Below, one piece after another: positions 57,208 through 64,000 of a DNA stretch of 64,000 bases. Source of the DNA: Kluyvera sp040932435. GTDB lineage: Bacteria; Pseudomonadota; Gammaproteobacteria; Enterobacterales; Enterobacteriaceae. Where the stretch lies: NCBI RefSeq assembly GCF_040932435.1, contig NZ_JBFQGA010000010.1, forward strand, positions 124,001 to 188,000, given 5' to 3'. The first letter of the stretch is position 1. The number at the start of each line of letters is the position of its first letter. The translations under genes were made by a program, and so were the position numbers. The notes under the pieces are model-generated. The model saw only the letters and a program-made list of their open reading frames with translations. It was not told where the DNA came from and did not search any database.

Positions 57208-58962
57208 TTATGCCGTAAGAGGTTCACTAAGAAGGTGACGTAAACGCGCCAATAATATTTCACGACGCTTATGATAGAACGCCTCAAATCCAGCCAAAGT
57301 CTCTGGAAGTGAGTCGATTGCCTGTAAGTGAAGATGATTGGCACGGGCAGCTGGCTCCGGCCACATCACTTCGTACCATTCATGCGGTAACTTCTCACGT
57401 TTTTCATTGTTCTGGCCCCCTTCTAACAACTGTAGGTTAGGTAGCCGGTTAGCCATGATCATCCACTCTTCAATCTGTGTTTCATCGGTCATCCCTATCT
57501 TTTTCAGTTGGCTTTTGGTAAAGCGGGCTCTAGGGAATATGTGATCAACATGGAAGTGATGGGAGAAGTCATGTCCCGGAAAGAGCAGAGATAGCAAGGC
57601 AAAAGTTCGACGGTTACCATAGTCGAGTTCAACCAACGACTGTAGCTCTTCTTCATCAAAGCGTAAGCTCTTGCCACGTTCTGTCATTGCAATCGATATT
57701 TCTATCAAAGGAAACTCTTGCTGACCATGTTCCTTGATCTTGCTTCGCAAGCTAGCCAGAAGCGTATCAAGACCACTTCCCCAAATACCGGATTGTTTAA
57801 GGATAGAGCGAATTAGCCAACCTCTGATCCCCTGCCTATCAGCAGCATACTCGCTACGGGATAGGTAGCGGTTATCCAGATCTCGATGGTAGAGGTAATA
57901 GGCTATGGGGAGTAGGGCACTGTCTGCTCCCAGATTGTAACTGTTGAAGCCGAAACTGCTGAGTAAATTGACTGCAAGAAGTAAAGCTTTACGGATGCAT
58001 TCCCAATTATCTTCCAGCTTGCGCATGTTCTCTTTGCTAAAGTTCTCGACTTTAAACCCAACGCTGCCGATATCACTCAGCATCAGACCTGCTTTGAGCA
58101 CCAGGTCCTTGCTAAAGGAAAAACCATTACCTATTTGGTTCATTTCATCTACTAGCTTGTGAATCTCATCACGCGCATCCAGCGTGCTCCATTGCGTTAC
58201 GGCGATGGAGAGCAGTAGATCTGAATAGGAGAGTGTTGTTCCGCCACTATTCATACGGATAAAGATATTGAGAACCTTGGATAGCTCCTGACCTTCTTCC
58301 AGGTAGTAACTGATCAAAGGTTTATTGTGAATGATGTCATGAAAACGGGAAATCACTTTACCTGCTGCTGGTTTGCGTTCATCTGGCATTTTCATTTCCA
58401 TGACTGACATCATTACGTCATAGGCATTCATACCGAGAATACGGGAGACTAAAAACCAATGGTGTTGTTCATCGTTGTGGCTTGCCTCATCCTCATTCAA
58501 GAACTCGAACTCATAACGAGTTCCGCTGTCAGGGTCTGTGCATTCAAAAAGATTGAGATAGAGGCGACGTTCGATAAAGGCGTCTGCACTGGACCACCAT
58601 TTACCCTGAGTTTTCCAACTATAGGAACCGCGTAACCCGATGTTTAGTGCTGTCATTCGCTGCTGGCCATCTAGAACCGCGATGCGATCATTTTCACCGA
58701 TGATATCTAGTTTTTTACAGTGGACTTGATCACGCTGGTGGTAGTCACGCATAAAATCATAAAATTGATACTGACGCAGATTCTCAGTTTTAATTTTCCA
58801 AAACAGGAAGGTACCAAACGGGTAGCCTTGTAGTAGAGAGTCAAACAGCTGGCAGATTTGATCTGGCCGCCAGACAAATTCTCTCTGGATTGCAGGCAAA
58901 ATATATTCATGCTGTTCAACTTTGTTCAGCAGCGTTTCGATGGTGCCACCGGTTTGGTACAT
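57208..58962 (-). CDS. DUF262/DUF1524-type GmrSD- or BrxU-like restriction protein
   Basis: A 584-residue protein. The N-terminal DUF262 (ParB/Srx-like NTPase) carries PAIQREFVW near residue 23-31 and AVLDGQQRMTALNIG near 95-108. The C-terminal part has an HNH-like nuclease pattern HFHVDHIFPRARF...MANRLPNLQLLEGGQNNEKR. Such fused proteins are type IV restriction enzymes that cut modified DNA (GmrSD; BrxU in some BREX loci). Set between brxC and pglX, it would complement BREX by attacking phages whose modified cytosines avoid methylation-sensitive exclusion. The ATG follows GGGAAGAG. It is 101 bp from brxC and 86 bp from pglX. Confidence 0.85.
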   Translation of the reverse strand: MYQTGGTIETLLNKVEQHEYILPAIQREFVWRPDQICQLFDSLLQGYPFGTFLFWKIKTENLRQYQFYDFMRDYHQRDQVHCKKLDIIGENDRIAVLDGQQRMTALNIGLRGSYSWKTQGKWWSSADAFIERRLYLNLFECTDPDSGTRYEFEFLNEDEASHNDEQHHWFLVSRILGMNAYDVMMSVMEMKMPDERKPAAGKVISRFHDIIHNKPLISYYLEEGQELSKVLNIFIRMNSGGTTLSYSDLLLSIAVTQWSTLDARDEIHKLVDEMNQIGNGFSFSKDLVLKAGLMLSDIGSVGFKVENFSKENMRKLEDNWECIRKALLLAVNLLSSFGFNSYNLGADSALLPIAYYLYHRDLDNRYLSRSEYAADRQGIRGWLIRSILKQSGIWGSGLDTLLASLRSKIKEHGQQEFPLIEISIAMTERGKSLRFDEEELQSLVELDYGNRRTFALLSLLFPGHDFSHHFHVDHIFPRARFTKSQLKKIGMTDETQIEEWMIMANRLPNLQLLEGGQNNEKREKLPHEWYEVMWPEPAARANHLHLQAIDSLPETLAGFEAFYHKRREILLARLRHLLSEPLTA

Positions 58963-59005
58963 GTTTTATCTCTTCCCGTATGGTTGTGTTCGAAGCACTC
59001 TTTAC

Positions 59006-59029
59006 GCCCCTTTTGATGAGAAAAGGGGC
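59006..59029. other. Hairpin between brxC and the DUF262 gene
   Basis: GCCCCTTTT-GATGAG-AAAAGGGGC, a 9-bp perfect stem in the 101-bp intercistronic gap. No T-run follows on the minus strand, so it is perhaps an mRNA-processing or attenuation structure. Confidence 0.5.
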
Positions 59030-59063
59030 CGAGCGTTTTACATCCTTGCTTTTGGGCGCAACA

Positions 59064-62000
59064 CTATTTGATCCGCACTCTTTTACCCTGACCTATTGCC
59101 TGTTGTAAACGGCTGCGAAGTGTCGCGAGATAGGTGTCGATATCCTGCTCCGTTTCTATAAAGATATGGCTGGCACCGAGTAATTCTGCGGGTGAAACCA
59201 GTTCGATAGGTTTAGGTATTGGTTTGTGGCTAACCACTGTCGCAGCAGAGTTATTCGCAATAGTAGTTGGCGAGCCTGATGGATCCGGTTCTCGCAAAGT
59301 ACCCGCATCGCTATTAGGCGGTTCAGCCGCTTTTTTCCGTGCTGCGGCTTGCTCCGCTTCCAGACGAGCTTGAAGTTCGGCGCTGTAGCGGTTGATCAGT
59401 TCTAAGACCTTATCTTCTTCATCATCAGCCTCTTGTTGCAGGCTAACAATCTCATGTAAGGATAAGCTGTTACTGACCCGTTCTTTTAACAGATTAAAGG
59501 GACGCATTGCCTGGTTTTGTAACTCAGCTGGTAAGTCAGTAACCAGCGGTGCAACACCTTGCTGGGTTGCATTGATCGCTTCCAAAGCCGCGGCACGTTT
59601 CTGTTCTACCAGTTGCAGGTTAATGGCGATGAGTTGATCAATTAACGATCCCACCTGGCGCAGTTTGCTATACGGGGATTTATCATCGTAGATAGCCTGC
59701 AGTGCAGATAATGCTTTAGCCGCTTCTGGGTTTTGCTCCAGTGCATGGCGATTGGATTTGAATTGATCGTTGAGGGCTCGACGCAACTGTTGCCAGATAT
59801 CAAACTGACGAGTGAAAAACTCCTCGACTTCTTCAAAATCTTCGGCAAAATCCTGCCATTCGTTGCTCTGCTGGCAGAGTCCATCGATTAGGGCATAACT
59901 GTTGTTGCCCAGCTCAAGCAGGCTGGCGATCAATCGACTGCCGGTAAGCAGGGTGCTTTTGCCAGGGCAATTCCCATCTTTAGCTTTAAAATCAAATTCT
60001 TTAATTAATCGCTGCCACTCGCCTAGTACGTCAAGAAGCTTATTCGCCAGCTCTTTTTCGCTGCTCTCGAAGGGTTTATTAAAAATATCTTTCGCCAGTT
60101 TAGCCGCTTTAGCTACTTGCTGTTCTGTATGCTGACGTACTCGACGAATACGCAGTGTGCTGTGGCTACGTACCGAGGTAAAATGTTCGTAGCTGCGTTT
60201 GAGGGGCAAATCACCATTCGGTGTAGATAGCGCAGCCTTACCAAGCAAGACCAGATGAGTCACCTGTAGCATTACTTCGTCACGGTTCCAGCCGAAGGGA
60301 CGAGCACTGAATCGCTCTAACAATTCTTTAAGGTAGACCGGCTGATTTTTTTCATCTGCGACATTTAAAAAGAGTTCAATCTCCTTTTTTGCAGCAGCAT
60401 TGGGGTCTTGTTCACCGAGATTTATATTTAGCTGTGCCATGTCATCGGCCATGATCACCGACTTCAGCTCTTGCACCGGGTTGTTACCACAGCTTTGTAG
60501 TAAAGAGAGCTTTTGGAATGAGTTTTCGATTACGTAGGCACAAGCTTCATCAAGCATATTGCTGACACTAGCCGATTTACTTTGCAGCTCATTACCTAGT
60601 GCGAATATCTGTGCTTGTTTCACCAGATCATCGAATAGTAATTTCAGACGGCTGCGACGCTGGGTGTTTTCGAGTGCTTTTTCTGCCAGCAATTTCTCTT
60701 GCTCAGGTCGTTTACCTCGTATCCCTGCCAGGAACTTCTCGGTTTTCAACCAAGTATCAAATTCAGCCCAGATCCGCTTCTCACTCGACAGGCGTACCAG
60801 AATACAACCATTCCCTTCTTGGCTCAGTGCCTTGTAGGATTGTTCGTTATAACTGTCAAAATTGGCATCCAGTGGGGAAATGACTTTGAGCACCAGATCT
60901 GTTTGTTGGCTGCCGTCTATAGAGTGACCGTTACAAAAGCGAGTCAGAGGGTAATCCTGCTTGTTTACCGGATAGCGATACTGACGGCGATTGCCCATTA
61001 CCTCTTCAAACACCAACCGGGCCAGTTGCCGGTTCTCTTCAGTTGCTTCAACCTGAGTGTGTTTGATCTCCTGCTCGACTTCTTTTTCTTCGTTAGTCAG
61101 GAATACGTATTCATCGCCATTTCTGACAATCAATAGCTGGTTTTCAAGACGCTGTAGACTGGCTTCGATTCGGCTTTTCAGTGCCACTTTATCGGTATCT
61201 ATTTCTTCAATAGAGAGTGTGACCAGATTATCAATGGTGGATTTGATCAGATCGACATAGCGGATTAAAAACAGCGATTTAAGAATATTAATGTCGTAAG
61301 GATCGAGGCTTGCTTTCTCAGCCGCTTGTTCGAAGATGCGTTTAACGTTGGTATCGAGGAAAGATTCGATTGCCGGATAAAAGGCATGGAAAGGCACCAA
61401 TACACCGATATCTTTGTTCATCTGCTGGCGTGCGGCATTCTGGAATGCATCCAGCAGAGAACGTTCACCACGGGAGAGATGTTTACCGGTAGCCCCCACT
61501 TTGCGGATTGCTTCGAAGACCTTTTGTACCAGCAGATACTGATAGGGAATAAAAGGGTAGTGATCAACAAACTCAACATTATCACTGTAGTTAGCAAGCT
61601 CAGCTGTAGTGCTGGTATCAAAGGTCAACTGGTTGCGAAGAATGTCGCCTTTTTGACTGAACAATTCTGCCAGGCAGTTTTTAGCGTCTTCACTTTTTTC
61701 GAGCAGACGTTTCTGTATTACCTCATTGGTATTGGACGAGGAGAGGGAAATCCTTGTGTGAAAACGCCCTTGGATCTTGGAGAAGTCCTGGCCTTTTTTA
61801 GCGCTAAGATCTCCTAGTACGGCATCGATATCTTCTTGTGAAGTGACGATTACCCAAGCTCTGCCTCCACAAGCGGTACCGATATTTTCTGTTATCGTCT
61901 GCAGTTTGAGCATCATCTGGGTGTTGTTGCCGATAAACTGTCCGACCTCATCTACCAGAAAGACCATGCGTTTACTGTCACCAGATGGATCGCTACGATC

Positions 62001-62765
62001 GAGATACTCCCGCACCCATTTACAGAAGTTGGCAATGTCGAGAGTAAACATGGATTCGAGATTTTCCATACTCTGCACCGATGAGGCATCTGACTGGCCG
62101 GTAGCATAGGCCCAGGCTTTTGCCATTTCATCACGACAGAAACCATAGGCATCACGCTGTTCTTCCCAGCTTGAGCCCGTGAGTTCAGCAAATTTTGCTT
62201 TGAATGGCTCGTATTGGCCACGGGAATCTAACTCACGTTCCAGATGTGCGATATGAGGATGGTCAGCGCAATATCCCAGGCGCTCATTGAAGACGCGCAA
62301 GAAAACTTTGAGAATGGCATCTTCTTTGTCTTCAGTATCTGCGCGGCTGTCGATATTAAAGAGAATTACTTCAGTATTGCGGTTAACTGCAGCGTGGATA
62401 TCACCGTAAAGAAGGGGATCGCTGATTTTCTCTTTGAAAAACTCGATGGCAGCTTTTGTTTGGCCATTGTTAACAGCTTTCTTGTTACCGAGCAGGTAAG
62501 AGAGGATCTTTATAAAGTGAGATTTACCGGAACCGAAATAACCCGATACCCAAATCCCAATTTTACCCGCCACACTAGGATCATCTGGATGGCTGACACC
62601 AGGCAGGTAGGTCTCAAAAAAGTGACGAAGGTGGCGGTCAAGTTCACGGGTCACCACATACTCGTCAAGCTCAGTCCAGATGATTTGCTCATCCAACTGC
62701 TCGGCTTTCACCACACCATTGATTGGGCGATCCAGTTGTTTGGTAAACAGCTCTCTTATCTGCAT
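59064..62765 (-). CDS. brxC: BREX P-loop ATPase BrxC
   Basis: A protein of about 1233 residues. Walker A is in SGYFGSGKSH near residue 80 and Walker B in KRMVFLVDEVGQF near 265-277, with a long helical and coiled-coil body. BrxC (PglY-like) is required for both methylation and phage exclusion in type 1 BREX. I choose the start at 62765 (MQIRELFTKQLDRPINGVVKAEQ), which matches the family N-terminus; the ATG seven codons upstream has no better ribosome site. The 102-bp gap to brxB holds an inverted repeat AGCGAG/CTCGCT near 62789-62809. Confidence 0.94.
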   Translation of the reverse strand: MQIRELFTKQLDRPINGVVKAEQLDEQIIWTELDEYVVTRELDRHLRHFFETYLPGVSHPDDPSVAGKIGIWVSGYFGSGKSHFIKILSYLLGNKKAVNNGQTKAAIEFFKEKISDPLLYGDIHAAVNRNTEVILFNIDSRADTEDKEDAILKVFLRVFNERLGYCADHPHIAHLERELDSRGQYEPFKAKFAELTGSSWEEQRDAYGFCRDEMAKAWAYATGQSDASSVQSMENLESMFTLDIANFCKWVREYLDRSDPSGDSKRMVFLVDEVGQFIGNNTQMMLKLQTITENIGTACGGRAWVIVTSQEDIDAVLGDLSAKKGQDFSKIQGRFHTRISLSSSNTNEVIQKRLLEKSEDAKNCLAELFSQKGDILRNQLTFDTSTTAELANYSDNVEFVDHYPFIPYQYLLVQKVFEAIRKVGATGKHLSRGERSLLDAFQNAARQQMNKDIGVLVPFHAFYPAIESFLDTNVKRIFEQAAEKASLDPYDINILKSLFLIRYVDLIKSTIDNLVTLSIEEIDTDKVALKSRIEASLQRLENQLLIVRNGDEYVFLTNEEKEVEQEIKHTQVEATEENRQLARLVFEEVMGNRRQYRYPVNKQDYPLTRFCNGHSIDGSQQTDLVLKVISPLDANFDSYNEQSYKALSQEGNGCILVRLSSEKRIWAEFDTWLKTEKFLAGIRGKRPEQEKLLAEKALENTQRRSRLKLLFDDLVKQAQIFALGNELQSKSASVSNMLDEACAYVIENSFQKLSLLQSCGNNPVQELKSVIMADDMAQLNINLGEQDPNAAAKKEIELFLNVADEKNQPVYLKELLERFSARPFGWNRDEVMLQVTHLVLLGKAALSTPNGDLPLKRSYEHFTSVRSHSTLRIRRVRQHTEQQVAKAAKLAKDIFNKPFESSEKELANKLLDVLGEWQRLIKEFDFKAKDGNCPGKSTLLTGSRLIASLLELGNNSYALIDGLCQQSNEWQDFAEDFEEVEEFFTRQFDIWQQLRRALNDQFKSNRHALEQNPEAAKALSALQAIYDDKSPYSKLRQVGSLIDQLIAINLQLVEQKRAAALEAINATQQGVAPLVTDLPAELQNQAMRPFNLLKERVSNSLSLHEIVSLQQEADDEEDKVLELINRYSAELQARLEAEQAAARKKAAEPPNSDAGTLREPDPSGSPTTIANNSAATVVSHKPIPKPIELVSPAELLGASHIFIETEQDIDTYLATLRSRLQQAIGQGKRVRIK

Positions 62766-62887
62766 TAAAAATTCCGTCTCTATCATACAGCGAGACGCTT
62801 CTGCTCGCTATAACGTGATGACTCTTTCGCGGCCAAGTTAGTGGTTTGAATTCTCTCAAAAAACAAGCTACGGCAGCAGTTTAAATT

Positions 62888-63502
62888 TCAGTACTTAGAT
62901 GCGTGAGGCACCAGTTGGAAAGCTCGGTAGTAGTTGGCTGTTGCCACTTCTGCGCTGTCCAGATCAAAAGGATAAAGTTCGAGGCCGTTGTAACTGCCCG
63001 GATAAAACAATACCAATGGTATTGCCCCCATATGGGCATGTAATGCATTAAGCAAACTATGACCACGTAGCAATGGCCAGCATTGGCCAAGACCTGATAA
63101 CAATACAAATTGAGGCGAGGCCGGAAGCACTTTATCTATCAGATGCTTAGCAATTCGACCTTGTTCAAGAGGTCCTTTAAGTGCTTTGGCTAGCTCATCG
63201 GTACCTTTTTTGCGTTCCAGATCAAAAGCTTTATCTAACAATTTACGCTCTTGCAAAATTGCCAGTACCTCTTCGAACAGATTGAGATGAGCGAAATTCA
63301 GCCCCTGCCGAGCTAGGCGAGGCAGAGTCAATCTCAGATACTCCCGTACGGTAAGTTCAAATTGAGGTGGGTAATCAAAGATATAAAAACCGATCTCACC
63401 ACCGAGCTCTTGGTTCTTCAGGAAGCCTTCACTTTTAAGCCGGTCTTCGATTTGTTCCAGACGAGCTGACAATTGCGGCTTACTGTCCAGTTTCGCTCTC
63501 AT
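62888..63502 (-). CDS. brxB: BREX protein BrxB (DUF1788)
   Basis: A 204-residue DUF1788 protein. Family segments include IGFYIFDYPPQFELTVREYL near residue 44 and PLVLFYPGSYNGLELYPF near the end. It is essential for BREX activity, but its biochemical role is unknown. The start at 63502 (MRAKLDSKPQ) overlaps the brxA stop as ATGA; the longer frame would run 18 codons into brxA and is rejected. Confidence 0.92.
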   Translation of the reverse strand: MRAKLDSKPQLSARLEQIEDRLKSEGFLKNQELGGEIGFYIFDYPPQFELTVREYLRLTLPRLARQGLNFAHLNLFEEVLAILQERKLLDKAFDLERKKGTDELAKALKGPLEQGRIAKHLIDKVLPASPQFVLLSGLGQCWPLLRGHSLLNALHAHMGAIPLVLFYPGSYNGLELYPFDLDSAEVATANYYRAFQLVPHASKY

Positions 63503-64000
63503 CTGACTGTCTCCATCACATCGTAGACTTTTTGGCAGTCGAGACTGTTTGCCCACTCTCTTATCTGGGGTAGTAGGAAGACATTTTTCAGCTTTTTACT
63601 GCGGCCTGATTCCAGATACCCGCTATCTGCGAGGATTTTAAATACATTGTTGCCCATTTTCTGGATTGAGCTTTCGGAATATTGATCCAAGCCGACAATG
63701 GCACGCTGGCGGGATAGAATAAATTCCTGCCAGTCTTCGCTGCGCAATGATTCACGAAACATCTGTCGGGCATCAGACAGTGTCGTTGCCATGAAATCGG
63801 TCAGCACTGGGGATTGGCACATGGTCGCCATTAGCAACATTTGTCTGGCTGCATCATCAGGGGCCTTTAGTAGCTCACTCCAGAATGCCTCACCCATCGG
63901 TTGAATTCTTTTACGCAGGGTTGAAGCCATGCGTTTAACACTGTGCACTGAGGTCTTCTGCAGCACATTGTCATTTACAATAGCATTATGCCATTGATCA
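63499..64000 (-). CDS. brxA: BREX protein BrxA (DUF1819), 5' end beyond the window
   Basis: A DUF1819 BrxA fragment of 166 codons. The frame is open to the last base of the window and reads DQWHNAIVNDNVLQKTSVHSVKRMASTLRKRI, which fits the family pattern W......N.LQ..T..S.KR.....RI. The GTG at 63966 is thus internal (NVLQK), not a start. BrxA is a small NusB-fold, DNA-binding protein of BREX. About 30-40 residues and the operon promoter, with any BrxR regulator, lie beyond the window. Its TGA overlaps the brxB ATG. Confidence 0.9.
   Translation of the reverse strand, partial: DQWHNAIVNDNVLQKTSVHSVKRMASTLRKRIQPMGEAFWSELLKAPDDAARQMLLMATMCQSPVLTDFMATTLSDARQMFRESLRSEDWQEFILSRQRAIVGLDQYSESSIQKMGNNVFKILADSGYLESGRSKKLKNVFLLPQIREWANSLDCQKVYDVMETVR

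Noticed and set aside
63964..63966. GTG at 63966 as the brxA start
   Set aside because: It falls inside the conserved N-x-LQ motif of BrxA and the frame continues to the window end, so the gene is truncated there.
43160..64000. CRISPR array or retron msr/msd in the island
   Set aside because: No regularly spaced repeats are visible and the gaps beside the RT are too short for a retron RNA; domain content fits DRT1, not a retron.
1..64000. Insertion sequences or transposases
   Set aside because: No transposase-like frame and no matching terminal inverted repeats with target duplication were seen; the only recombinase is the P4-type integrase.

Overview
The window is a chromosomal segment of an Enterobacteriaceae bacterium. 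Proteins from mpl to ahr are close to their E. coli and Salmonella counterparts, and ERIC and REP repeats fill many gaps. miaE, absent from E. coli K-12, and a sugar-acid operon between cybC and nrdG point to the Salmonella/Citrobacter/Enterobacter side of the family rather than to E. coli; I cannot name the species.

Layout. 1-4700: mpl (5' cut by the window edge), a GNAT gene, darP, pmbA, cybC. 4800-13700: a nine-gene catabolic operon (stand-alone PRD protein, SFCGS/DUF4312/DUF4311/DUF4310 putative transporter, amidohydrolase, DgaE-like ammonia lyase, DagF-like KDGP aldolase, periplasmic lactonase, PRD/EIIB/EIIA regulator) behind a CRP-like site and a perfect 20-bp palindrome. 13700-16500: anaerobic ribonucleotide reductase nrdDG. 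16900-21150: trehalose genes treRBC. 21270-24220: mgtA with its mgtL leader peptide. 24370-28190: ridA, pyrI, pyrB, pyrL, tabA, argI. 28350-42860: rraB, miaE, an unknown membrane-anchored protein, yjgM, yjgN, valS, holC, pepA, lptFG, yjgR, ahr. 43075-43159: tRNA-Leu(CAA), leuX.

From leuX to the window end lies a genomic island, entered through a P4-type integrase next to the tRNA. It carries a type 1 BREX phage-defence locus on the minus strand, in transcription order: brxA (cut by the window end), brxB, brxC, a DUF262/HNH GmrSD- or BrxU-like gene, pglX N-terminal half, a small HEPN-like protein, a 1000-residue reverse transcriptase-nitrilase fusion (DRT type 1-like), pglX C-terminal half, pglZ and brxL.

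The most striking observation is that pglX, normally one gene of about 1200 codons, is cut into an intact methyltransferase half and an intact target-recognition half. The reverse transcriptase pair sits exactly in the gap, with short spacers and a one-base stop/start overlap. Apparently nothing essential of PglX is lost. This looks like a composite system in which the BREX methyltransferase is made as two subunits and its expression is tied to a DRT-type RT and a possible HEPN ribonuclease. The parts are known families; the merged architecture is what deserves follow-up.
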